Assembly (NCBI GenBank): GCA_016748015.1
Contig: JAAOMT010000128.1
Coordinates: 1,208,607-1,272,606 of the forward strand
Direction: 5' to 3'
DNA length: 64,000 bases
Source: Geosiphon pyriformis
Lineage: Eukaryota > Glomeromycota > Glomeromycetes > Archaeosporales > Geosiphonaceae
Shown one piece after another: positions 1-11,580 of this stretch. The translations under genes were made by a program, and so were the position numbers. Below the pieces are notes generated by a model. It saw nothing but the letters and a program-made list of their open reading frames with translations, searched no databases and was not told the DNA's origin. Position 1 is the first letter of the stretch. Each line of letters starts with the position of its first letter.

Positions 1-268
1 AAATAATACAAGTAGGTTTCTTAATACTTTGGGTTGTGATAGTTCAGTTTTAAATATTCTTTTTCATTTCTTTTTGATTTTAAAGGTTTCTTGGGATATT
101 TAATTTGAAAGTATGATTTAAAGTGGAGTTTGTTGGATAAAATTGGATCTATTGCTTGATAAGTTATGATTTTTATTACTTGATTGATTCTTTCCCAATA
201 TTAAAACTACTGTATATATACATGTTTGTAGTTCTACGAGAAAATACTTTCTTTTTGATATTTCAACC

Positions 269-360
269 TGGTGCTTGCTGCTATCACCAGTTGGTGTTGG
301 CTGCTATTGTGAACTGGTGCTTGCCACTATCACGAGATGGTGTTTGCTACTATGTTAATC
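269..360. repeat. 23-bp tandem repeat, four units
   Basis: Four head-to-tail units of exactly 23 bp start at 269, 292, 315 and 338. Each begins TGGTG and contains a variant of TTGCTGCTATCA. Units differ by several substitutions but have no length change. The array sits in much more A+T-rich DNA and shows no convincing coding role. Confidence 0.85.
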
Positions 361-3300
361 ATTACCTTTCTAAAATTATTACTGTGCTATATTATGATTG
401 AATAGTTTATATTATTTTTATGATTCTTTTTGCTAAATTCTTAAACCATAACAATGTATATACATATTATAAACTATAATTATATATATAATACATATTA
501 TCTAATAAAATTTTCAAATTTGTAATTTTATTAATAATAATAGTAATAATTTTTTTGTTTTAAAAAATATGTTTATTTAAATAATTATTTTTGTTGTTAA
601 TTTAATAATAAAAAATACTTTAAAAAAAATAAAAAATTGTAATTAATTTTATAAAATATATAATTTAATAAATTAAAAATATTTAAAAATAAATCAAAAT
701 ATGTAACTGTTTTATCAAATTTTTTAATCATATTTATAACAATAAGATTAATTAAATTATAACAAATTTTAATTTGTTTAATAATTATATAATTTATAAA
801 TTAGATTAAAATAAAGTTTTTTTTTTAAAAAAATATTTTATGATTTTTTTTTATTAAATAAAATAAATAAAAAATAAATAATTATAATAAGATATTAAAT
901 TTATTAATATAATAAAAAAACTTAAAATTTAATAATTTATTTGTTATTAATATATTTATTAATAATATAAATTATATTAGCAATATTTATAAAATTATAC
1001 AAAATATTTTAATATAAGATTTTTTAAAATATTGTTTTAAAAACTATTTTATTTGTTCAATTATAATAATTTTATTTAATTATGTTAATTATAAAACACT
1101 AATCAAGTAAAATATGTTAATATTAAAACAAATTTAATTAAAAATTAATTGATTTTTTTTAGATTTTATAAATTATTTTTTGGCTAATATTAATTTGTTT
1201 AAAAAACTTAAAATTATATTAAACAATATTAATTTGTATTTTTTAGATATAATAAAAATACAGTAAGATTTTTATAAAAAAACACAATTAGAATATACAA
1301 ATTATGTTCTATTTTAGAAATATTTTATTATAGAGTTTTATAATTAATTGTTAGAATTTTTTTATATTTTTTTATATTTATATAATTTTTTTCTAAGTAA
1401 ATTTTGGTTTTTTATATTAAAATTTTTTTTGTTAATTGCTTTTTAAATCTAATTACTTTTTTTAATGCTTTATATGCTTTTATAATTGTAATTATAGCAG
1501 GTAAAAATTCTTTTAATTTTTTTTTCGAGTTATTAATTATATTGATTTTAATTTAAGCATTGGCTAAAACTATATTTACAATTTATTATTATTAAAAATA
1601 TTTTTAGTGATTAATAATTTATTAATTGCTATAATATAATTTTCGATATTTTTGATCAATTGTTATGTATTTAATGATAAATTGTTAAATATATTCATAA
1701 AATTGATGTTTTGGATCCTTAAATTTCTAATTTTTAATTATAGAAAAAATATCTGTTTTTTGTTAACAGTTTTAAATTATAATAAATGTTACTTAAAACC
1801 ATAATTGAATAATATAATTAATTACTTGTTTTATGTTTAATTTATTTCTTAAAAATAAATTAATATTAAATAAAATTATATAATATACAATAATAATAAT
1901 ACTATATATATTATATTACTTAAATGTTTAATATTAATTTTTTGTTTAAATTAATATAAAATATGTTGACAATATTAATACTTATATTTGCTTTTGAAAG
2001 ATTTAATAATATTAGTATTTATTAGTTGAAAATATAAATTAATATTTGAAAAAAAATAGTACAAAGTAATATTGATTAATTAAAATAATTTTTTTTTAAT
2101 TTAAATATAATAAAAAAGTACATTATTAACTAAAAATAATATATGCTGATTTTGTATTTAAAAGTATTTATTTATATATTTAAGCTATATTTTAGAATTA
2201 AATTTGTAAATTATAAATATATTAGAAATATTAATTCCTTTAAAACATCTTGAATTTTTTATATATTTAATTACTAAATATTGTAATTTGTAAAATTTAA
2301 TTGAATTTATAACAAAAAAAATTATAATTTGAAATTTATCTTATAAAAATCCAATTAATTTAATATAATAATAACAATTGGTAAATATAATATACTAATT
2401 TTTTTTTATATTTTAATATTTTATAAGTATTTAATTTAGTTTTATACAAAAAAATAATTCTGCTTTATTAATATTATATATGTTAATAAAATTAAATTTA
2501 AATATAATAGTTTTTAATTTTCTTTATTTTTTGGTAAATTTTTAGTTGATACACTTTTTGTTTTATCATAAAATTAATAAATATATAACTGGTTTTATTT
2601 TTTGAATTTTTGAATCTATTTATTTAATAATTGTATTTTATTTTTGTGTATATTAAGAAATTTGGCAAATTTTTTTCCTTTTTTTTTAATTAGTTAATCA
2701 TTAAATTTAATAATAATTGCAGTTACTTATTCTATTTAATAACTTAAAACTTGGTTTAATAATAAAAATTTAACACTTTTGTGTCAAATAAATCTTTTTA
2801 AAATTTTATTAATTTTAATATTTAATTACTTTGCATGTTTTTTGATTATTTTGGAAACAATTAGACAAAAAATATAAAGTTTTAGATATTTATAATTGAA
2901 GTAAACTACAATATTATTATGTTTATATCATAGTAATTTTTGGAATATTAACAAATTTTTTTATAAAAAACATTATTAACTATTATTTATTTTTGTTTTT
3001 TGAATAAAAGTTCAGATATTATGATAAATTAACAAGTCTGTTAAAAAATGTACTTATAACATTAATATTAGATTTGGTTTTAATAAATCTGAATTAAAAT
3101 ATAATAAGGGCTAAGTAATTGTATATAAAAACAGATAAAATCAAAAAAAATAAGTTTAATATAAATTAATTTAAAAAAAAGTTAAGATAAAATCAATTTA
3201 ATACATTTTAAATTTTTTTTCAATTACCAATTAATATCTAATACGTAATATTTGTTTTTATATAAAAGTAAATTTTGAATAAATATTTGATAAAATTATG

Positions 3301-5567
3301 TTCTTGTTTTTCTATAGATTGTTTTTATATATAAAAAAATTGTTAATTAATTAATTGGTTTTATAAAAAAATGTTTTTTGTAAAAAATCGTTTTTTTATT
3401 GATAATTTTTTTATAAAGATCTAATTGTATTAATATTATTAAAATTTATATTAATAATTTTGTAAAATATTTAAATTTGTAATTTATATTGAATAAAATT
3501 ATTATCTTTTTTAAAAACATTGATTATAAAATTACTATTAAAATATTTGGTTTTAAAATACATTAATAATAATTATATATATTATATTTATACAAATAAT
3601 ATAGCTATTATTTACATATATAAATTTAAGTTGTTAAATAAAAAACTTAATTATTAAAATAAATACTTAATAAAAAATGTAAAATTATTAGAATTGTTAA
3701 TTATAAGTAAATTAAATTAAGATTAAAAACTATTTTGGTATTTTTAATAATAAATTAAGTAATTATTTAGACAATAAATCTGTTTTTTTAGTTATATTTT
3801 GTCTATTATATTGTTTAATTATTTTTTGTAAAAACTTAATAATATAATTATTTTAAAAATACTAAATAATTTATATATAATTTATATAAATTTATTTTTC
3901 TATAAAATTAAGAAAAAAAAGCAATTTTAAATTGCAAAATTAACTTAAAAGCTATAATAAAAATTAATAAAATTGAGAATATTTTTTGTTTAATATTTTT
4001 TTATTGGTTTTTATAAATAATATTATTTAGATTGTTGGTATTGCTATTATTCAAAATAAAAAAGTTTTTGTTTATATTCAAATTATAATTAAGTATTATA
4101 ATTAGTATAATTGCAATAAAACTAATAAAAACATTAAAAAAATCGAAAATATCAATATTTTATTTTTTATAAAAGAAAACGAACTTTAAATTAAAAAGAA
4201 TGATTTAAGAAACACATATTTTTTAAGTATTTCAAAAAGATTGGTAATAGTATTTTTGAAAAAAAAATTGTTTTTTTGTTATTTAAACAATAGTAAAAAG
4301 AATTGCTTAAAAAATAATTTTATTATTGGTTTGTTCTTAAAACTTCTTAAACTTTTTATGATAATAAAAATTACATTAAAACTGGTTTTAGTTAGTTGGT
4401 TAAAAAAACTTTGAATAAGAAAAACTTTTATTTAAAGCTAAAAAAAAATGGTGTTTCAACAGTTAAAAACTGCTTGTGTTTTTATTATTTAAGAAAAACA
4501 TATTGTTTAATTGGTTTTATTTTTAAAAAAACTTCTTAAATAATAAAACTGTTAAAAACAATAGAAAAAAAAAAGTTTTTTTATTCTTTGTTTTGGTTGT
4601 GGTTTATAAAAATACAAGAAAAAAAGATTTATGGTTTTTTGCATTTAAATTTGTTACAAATTGAATATAAAATAAAATAAAATAAAATAAAAATACTTGT
4701 TTATTTATAATATTTTACAATAGTAACTATTAATAAAAAAAAATTGTAAAAATTGTAAAAATTATAATTACTATACAAATATTTACAAATTCTAAGATAA
4801 AATATTTTATTAATAATGATTTATAGTATTTAAAAAATAGTAAATTTTGCTTTTGTCTTTAAATTTGTACAATTTTGTTAAAATACGTACTATTAATAAC
4901 CTGGGAAATTAAATTTATTTATCTAATTATTTATATTATGCTCATATTAAAATTAATTCTGCTAAGCTTTATTACAGGAATTTTTACCAAGCAATTTAAT
5001 ATAATTAATAACATTGTTATTTTCTTATTTTCGTTAAATATGTCAAAAAACGAGTATTTTATAAAAACAAACATAAAAAACATCGTACAAAATCAATTGT
5101 GATATTTTGCTGCAAAATTTATACCATTAGCAAACTGTTTTCTGTTTATTTATTACGAGTTGAGCTATAAAACTCAAACGTCTTGGTCGGATTTAAGAAT
5201 ATAGTATTATTACTAATGTGAAAAAATCGAATCAGCAAAGCATATAAATTTTAATTGAATTTTCCTTTCAAAGAGGTTAGATTGCTTCGGGTGAATTTCA
5301 GGCTCGTCGAAATTAAAGAATTGATTTCTCAATGTATTACGAAATTCATAGATTCTTGCGTGATATTCAAATTCTGACTTTTGAATCATGCCCAGAAGCA
5401 TGATGTAAATGAGATCGTACAATTTATCTATACGAACAAACTCAATATAGGCTTTTAAATAGTATGTCTATTTCTTCAGTTTTTATAAATCGTAGATGCT
5501 CCTCTCCTCTTCTTCATATCCTCGTTCCTAAATACATATTTTCATTTCCCAAGGGAATAATTTAGTT
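361..5567. other. A+T-rich non-coding block
   Basis: More than 5 kb composed almost only of A and T with stops in every frame. No gene was recognised. Local features are simple repeats such as (AAAAT)n near 4668-4692 and a 13-bp inverted repeat (4483-4495 with 4533-4545). By analogy with recognisable LINE relics in similar blocks at 38.4 and 46.2 kb, it is probably fully decayed transposon DNA, but no homology can be shown here. Above about 5150 the composition rises towards the 3' flank of the adaptin gene. Confidence 0.7.
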
Positions 5568-8500
5568 TCAAATTAGACTAAGTAAATCATTATTGTTGTT
5601 TTGTGAAGGTGCTGAGGTAGATCCCACTGAAGACGAGACTGGTGGACTTGGATTAGAAAAGCTAGTATTCTCAGCAAACAATCCCAAAAGATCATTAATA
5701 TCTGTAGGTTTGGGTTTAGATGCTAATGTAGGGGAGGTCGGGATTGAGGCTGAAGTAGCTGCTGGATCTGAAAAATCGAGATCTAATAAATTCTCGATAT
5801 TGTCCTGAACTTGCACCTGAATCGGCGATTCTCGGGCCGCTTCTTCTTGTTCCCTGTAAATATTTAGTGGAAGAAAATGCATCAATTTATAGAAATTCTA
5901 ATAGTAATGGACAGATCCTGATACATACTCAATAGCTTGGCGTTGAACTGCATCAGCACCAAATTTTCCCCTCCCAAGAAAAGTTTCTGGCGGTTTATGA
6001 TATACACTGGCTAAGGTTGATATATTGCTAAGGAGTTCTTCCAGTAAGGGATCTGATATTGATCGACTTTCAAATGATATCGGTGGTTTATCGGATAAAA
6101 CTACAGCCTAGAAATTTGTGTCAAAGGCTTGGGCTTGTTAACATAAATATGTATTGGCTGTTTTAGTATTTTCTCACCTTGGCTGCTTGTGGATCAGTAG
6201 ATAATAATCGCCAATATACGTAGGCTCGATCTCGAATATCTGGATTATCACAATCAGAGGTAGCAGTTTGCAACACTTGTTGAACAATGTCTTGCGTTTT
6301 CTGTGGCTTTTTTAAAAAAAGCTTCACAGTAGAAGTCAATAATTGAAGTTGAACCTATGAATTAAAAATATGAATTATGTTATTGGTTCTCTAATATCCA
6401 ACTTTGTAAAAAAACACGGGATTCTCAATCGTTCACCTGTGAATTTTCATCCCGGAAAGTTTCCAGAAAGCTTATCAGGAGTTCATTCGCATTATCTATT
6501 CTCTCAGCATATTCTCCAATAATCCAAATTAACGACGCCTTGGCCTCTGGTTCATCTAAAGCATCGAGATTTTTACATAATGTTGGAATAATGCCCTCAT
6601 ATTTATGCGGATATTTTCTAAATATGTCCTACAATCATATAAATATCTGGTGTTTAGAATTATAAGGTAGCTCTTTATTATTCACCAATATCAATACCTT
6701 GATTACTACGATAGCTTCTTGTACAACGTAGTTGACTTTAGTATTTGCTATATCTGACATTGTATTACTGGAATTGATCAAATCCAGCAAGACATTCACA
6801 CATCTTTCAGATGCCTCTTCGATCTTAATGGCACATTGCCCAATAGCTCGGACCGATTTTCGCACGAAATCGACATCCACCTCAGAAGCGTATCTGAAGA
6901 GTAAATAAATGAGTGGATCTTAATTTAAAATATATAAATACATCACAAAAGCTTACTCTTTTAATTCCGATAACAATTGATCAACATTTTTTTCACTTGC
7001 TAGCTTAATCATAATTTCGAGCTTTTCGAGCTTGACGTATGGAGGATCGTTATATTTACAGAAAAAGACTCGCATTTCGTTTTGTAATATATCAGGCCGT
7101 TTTTGCAATATGAGGTTAATATTTCGAAGCGCAACATATTGGACTTCAGGTGCTGAAGATAGTAGAGTCACTAGTAATAAAAAGTTCAAAAGAAAATAAA
7201 TCAGTCATTATCCTAAAATTGGTACATTATTCGATTGAATTTGCGAAATAATACTGTTATTTCAAACCTAGGGGAGGTGCCATTTTTCGTACTAATTGAC
7301 GCACAAGGTCTTGATTTTTTATTACCCTCATGTAAATCATCACAACCTACCAAGAGGAGCAAGCACACGTTAATTCGAATAAATATAGTTTTTTTAAAAT
7401 AATTGCAAATAATAACCCACTTTGATTGCTGATAATACAACGCTCCCGTTGACATGTTGAAACTGTGGGACTGCTCTTTCAATAATATGTTCTGCTTCTT
7501 TCTCATCAACTGGTTTATAGTCCGCCAGAGCTGTCAAAATGGCTATACGACCCCACCTTTATTGTATGAGTAAAAGAGTTTTAAATACTACCAAAGAAGT
7601 ATGCCAATAAATATTACCACTAGTGTAGCAGCAACACTCACTCGGTACATTCGTTTAAGGCAACCAGAAGTTTATTCAGCATCGTCCCATTAATCAGAAA
7701 AATATCTTTTGTCTCAGATGCATCATGAATCTCAGTGAGGGCTGTAATAGCATTTGCAATAACCTTTATAAAAAGAGTTAGTATAGATAAAGGAGTTTGA
7801 TTGCAAATAACCAACTTCAATAAAATATTACCATAGGATTTGAATCAGACATCATATCTTGGACAGTCGTGACAAACCCATTTTCAGTAGCTAACGTTGG
7901 ATTTAGATCGTAAAGTTTTGCCACGCAGATGGCTGCTGTCTTTCTTACATACGGATTTTCATCCTAGATTTATCCCTGTAACGTCAGCGATTTGAAATAC
8001 AGTCTTCAATCACAAAGATTAGAGAAAAATGGGCAAGAAGAGGCCTTATACATACCTTCAAACACTTTCGTAAAGGTTCACACAGATAATCAATAATTTT
8101 CTCGACGCGTATGCACCCCATAGTTCGAATGGCTAAAGCTCGAATCAAGGGATTCCCATCGTCAGTGTCCTATAAGATAATTGGATATCAAGCAGAGCGC
8201 ACCAAATAAATTGGAGTTTATAAATATTACTCATCAAACGCATGAAGCTAGATACCTTTACAAAAGTATTGACCGCCAAAATCACTAATTCTGGCTGTGT
8301 CTTTGCATAATTCATCAGATATAAATAGACCAATTTTTTCTGTTCCAAATCGTCAGTTTGCATGTTTTTCAGGACGTCGGGGAACAAACCAGATACATCT
8401 TTTCCTACTGTCATGTTGGCGATGACTTTTTTAATTGCATCCTTTCGGCGGTCACGGTATTCACTGTTGAGATCGGCACGAAGTTCATAATTTTCACCTA

Positions 8501-8724
8501 TTACCGGAGAAAATTTTGTATTCAGAAGCTGGGAAAGCAAGTAATCACGAGAAAGCAGATTTTATCTCAAATGAGAATTGATTCTCGGGTCCTTTATTCT
8601 GAAAGCTTGGAACCCGATTTAATAAAAGGGGAAATCTTGAACTCTCTTTGCAGAACACAACTTTTCAGTTACCTTTTTTAGTAGTGGCGAAAAACTTTGG
8701 CTTAGGAATACGGAAATCTGTCAT
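5568..8724 (-). CDS. APL2: AP-1 complex beta subunit (beta-adaptin)
   Basis: Large subunit of the clathrin adaptor that sorts cargo at the trans-Golgi and endosomes. A 13-exon model was built: 8724-8673, 8497-8256, 8169-8056, 7963-7832, 7763-7642, 7556-7421, 7346-7268, 7170-6957, 6893-6698, 6628-6437, 6354-6178, 6107-5929, 5853-5568. It stays in frame and gives 706 residues, the size of fungal Apl2. The N-terminal trunk shows the family signatures [40 protein letters not shown] and [17 protein letters not shown]. The C-terminal hinge carries a clathrin box (LLDLD) and later LLGLF and DLLSLI motifs. The protein stops there with no appendage (ear) domain. The start gives [18 protein letters not shown], typical of the family. 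An AP-2 beta is less likely because AP-2 beta subunits usually keep the ear. Confidence 0.95.
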
Positions 8725-8892
8725 TTTCGAAGGTTGAACGTCTTCAACCAAATTGGTTCTGGGATTTATATAAAAGACAATGTGCATTATGAGGTCACTT
8801 CCTCTAACCGGAATTGATCTCTCTGATCAGCTTATTTATATCATAACTGGGTTCTACAAGAATAAATTAGATCTTTTGCGTTACTCGAAATA
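8725..8892. promoter_or_regulatory. Divergent intergenic promoter region (168 bp)
   Basis: Start codons of the adaptin gene (-) and the small membrane-protein gene (+) are only 168 bp apart. All upstream control for both must lie here or inside the genes. No specific element was identified. Confidence 0.6.
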
Positions 8893-9060
8893 ATGGCCTT
8901 CCCAAATCTTCGCCGAATTTTTTCTTCTTTTCGAACTCCTGAAGAAGAAAGGCAAATATCTCGCGAGGCTTTTTTCAAGTTCGTTGGATTTGTGGTATCA
9001 TGTATTGCTATCACCATGTTATCAAACAGAAATAGAATGAAGGCTATCAATCAGAGCTAA
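8893..9060 (+). CDS. Small single-span membrane protein, 55 aa
   Basis: A single-exon ORF starting MAFPNLRRIFSSFRTPEEER and ending MKAINQS. The N-terminus is basic and Ser/Arg-rich. Residues about 25-43 (AFFKFVGFVVSCIAITML) form one hydrophobic segment followed by a short polar tail. Size and layout resemble small mitochondrial outer-membrane subunits of the Tom5/Tom6 class, but no family signature was recognised and this is only a suggestion. It lies head-to-head with adaptin and tail-to-tail with the chaperone gene, an independent position that favours a real gene over a random ORF. Confidence 0.55.
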   Translation: MAFPNLRRIFSSFRTPEEERQISREAFFKFVGFVVSCIAITMLSNRNRMKAINQS

Positions 9061-9267
9061 ACTTAATTCCTTCGAGGTTGTTCAGTAAGTTAAACCCAAA
9101 GTTTTTAATTTGCGATCAACAAACGAATGATCAAGAATTTGCGCTATTATATCAAAGGTACAAAGATTGCAAGACGAATTGAAATCCTAACTAGAGCTTA
9201 TGAATTGTTAACATTAAATGGTAGCACCCTAATATTGAGCTATCACAGAAATAATATTAAAGGGATA

Positions 9268-11248
9268 TTAAGAAAGGGAGTTAATTCCCCGTGATGACCG
9301 AGCTCGCCTCCCTTTTAACTCTTGTTCATTAACAATATTATTCTTATCTAACGAGCTCACTTCTGATGCGAGCTCCCTAGCTTTGCGAATTTTGTTGCAC
9401 TTCTTTTCAGTCGGCTCGCCTGAATCATTTTATAAAAATGACAAGGTCAATTTAAGAAAAGTTGCATAAATAAATTCCGAAGATATTAATTAATATTATA
9501 CCTTTTACACCTAATTCTTTGAGGATCATCTTCAATTTCGCAATTTGTTCATCATGAGACAAATTTGCCAAAAGGGTTTTCCTAAAATAGAAATGTTGAA
9601 AATCCGCGCTAGCTTAAAGATCCCAAACGGCGCGCTTTTTTCTTACCAGATCTTTCGTACACCACATTTATTGATTAAAGACTTCAAAGTCTTAATAGTT
9701 TCGTCTTCGGAGGCCTGAGACCATTTCGCAAGTTTAGTCAGTCTGGAATTTACCTGCTTGATATATAAAAAAGTATGGCGTTACCGTGTTAGCTTTTGCA
9801 AAATCTCGACGCTGTTCGGAATTTAAAGGCTTTTCTCCATCGTCACTTGGCTGATAGTCATCAGCACCATCGTCCATTTCGATATTTGTACGCTTTCTCG
9901 GTTTGGTTGATTTTGATTTCCGCTTTGGTTTTTCTCCTTCCTCTTCATTTTGGTGTTTTCTAGTACGTTTTTTTAGTGTTTTAGTCTTTACAATTTTCGT
10001 GACCACATTGGATTTTGTTTTGAGCCTAGGGGGCCCTTCATCTTCCAGTTCTGAAAAATCATCGATATAGTTATCTTCCTTAATATTTTCTTTTTTTTCT
10101 GGGGAGCTGCTTGTGGATTTGGCTGCAGTTACTTCCCCCTCTTTTTTGGGAGATCTGGAGTCGACTACCAAGTGATCCTCTTCATAATTTTCCCTCTTTG
10201 AAGGGCTCAACCCAGTCCCTTTCTCCTCTTCTTTAACAGATCCAGAATCAGCCATTGAACGATTGTCTTCTTTCTTCTTTGAAGCGCTCAACCCAAATTC
10301 TTTCTCCTCTTCTTTAACAAATCCTGAATCAGCAATTGAACGATTATCTTCTTCCTCCTTCTCCTTCTCCTCCTCCTCCTCCTCCTCCTCCTCCTCCTCC
10401 TCCTCTTCCTCTTCCTCTTCCTCTTCCTCTTCCTCTTCCTCTTCCTCTTCCTCTTCCTCCTCTTCCTCAATGATAGTACGTCTTTTTTTGATAGTCTTAT
10501 CTTGACCTATTGTTGCCAAACGTTTTTTTTCCGTCCCAGTCTCATCATCGGAATCGACCGCTTTTCTTTTGGCACCAAGATTACCTTCTGTATCGGAAGG
10601 AGATTCAGTCACAGCCGATTTTTTTGAGGTGGATGATTTAGATTTTGCTTGGCCGGTAGGTTTTCTATCTCGCTTAGAGTTTTTCTTCGATGGGATGGCT
10701 TGGGAAGAAATAGGGGTAGTTTTTTTCAAAGGCTTGAGTCCATTTTTTGAGGCTAAAGCCTTTCGTTTTGAAGTGGTGGTAATTCTCGTAGAAGATGGAA
10801 TTTTCTCTTCCTCAGGCTCTGCCTCGTCTGTTTGCTCGTCGCTATTTTGAACTCCCTCCTCCTCTTCCACTTCTTCAGATTCCTGAGTATTAAGATAAAT
10901 CAAGAATTTTTGAGCATGGGAAATACTCTTCTAAGAAAAACCACTGAGAAGCGCTTAAAATATACATTTGAAAAGAGCGTCTTAGCCACGATGTCTTTAA
11001 TTATACTTTTCCAATGTTCATCGTCCAACGTATGCGTCTCCAGGTTAAGTTGCTTTTCAACTTCACGACGAACATCCTTTTCACTAAGTTTTCTATGCCG
11101 TGAAAAGATAATTAGTTTTTCAGCTACTTGAATTTGAAGGAAAATGTACAAGTAACGTCGGGATTAAAATGAAAACGCGTTACTCCAGGTCTGCTTCACG
11201 AAGGATCTCTGCACAGACTTGTCGTAATTTGTTCTCGTCAACGCTCAT
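9268..11248 (-). CDS. HIRIP3: HIRIP3-like H2A/H2B histone chaperone (DEK_C-like + CHZ)
   Basis: Probable nuclear chaperone binding H2A-H2B dimers. Six exons: 11248-11184, 11092-10966, 10882-9785, 9753-9647, 9581-9502 and 9419-9268, giving 542 residues in frame. Exons 1-2 encode a DEK_C-like helical domain (EILREADLEKLSEKDVRREV). Exon 3 is a long disordered region rich in Ser, Lys and Glu, with a run of close to 40 consecutive glutamates and several Lys-rich clusters that could act as nuclear signals. Exons 4-6 encode the conserved C-terminus: INKCGVRKIWKTL, then LKELGVKG, EPTEKKCNKIRK and EVSSLDKNNIV. This matches the order seen in HIRIP3, including the CHZ motif. Identification rests on that C-terminus; the N-terminal domain is shared with other chromatin proteins. 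Confidence 0.85.
10347..10468. repeat. 122-nt homopyrimidine tract coding poly-Glu
   Basis: An uninterrupted C/T run on the + strand (purine on the coding strand) made of CTC/CTT triplets. It encodes the poly-glutamate stretch of the chaperone. Both GAG and GAA codons are used in blocks, indicating triplet expansion and slippage. Perfect purine/pyrimidine strand asymmetry of this length can in principle form triplex DNA. Confidence 0.95.
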
Positions 11249-11580
11249 CGTTTTTAGAAAGGTTCAGGGCTGAGGATATTTGTATAAAACAATAAATAGT
11301 TACAGCTTCAAAAGCTTTCGAAAATATGTGAATAGGTGGTGTTAAATCTGAAGTTTGGAAAAGTTTTTATGATAATTCATTGATCTGATCCTGACCACGT
11401 TTTGGCAAAGTGTAAAGTCAAGCCTTGTGTAACGGATAATCGAAAAGACAAGAATCAAATATCGAATATGGTAAAGTCAGAAATTTTAACTCGCTCGGAG
11501 CCTTCTTCGGTAAAACCGTTTATCATCTATTATATAGCCGTATTCAGAGTAAGACTCTCATAAAGGTATTTCCGAAAAAA
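11249..11580. promoter_or_regulatory. Divergent promoter region, 332 bp
   Basis: Non-coding DNA between the chaperone (-) and the Zn2Cys6 gene (+) start codons. It contains an A/T-rich TTATATAG stretch near 11530 that could be a core promoter element of the + gene. Nothing else was recognised. Confidence 0.4.

Noticed and set aside
4875-5102. 75-aa hydrophobic ORF in the A+T block
   Set aside because: Composition-driven Ile/Leu/Asn/Lys reading with no motif, splice partner or flanking promoter-like change.
10263-10505. ORFs of poly-Ser (+) and poly-Arg (-) overlapping the chaperone gene
   Set aside because: They are alternate-frame readings of the Glu-coding triplet repeat; the spliced chaperone frame has domain homology on both sides.
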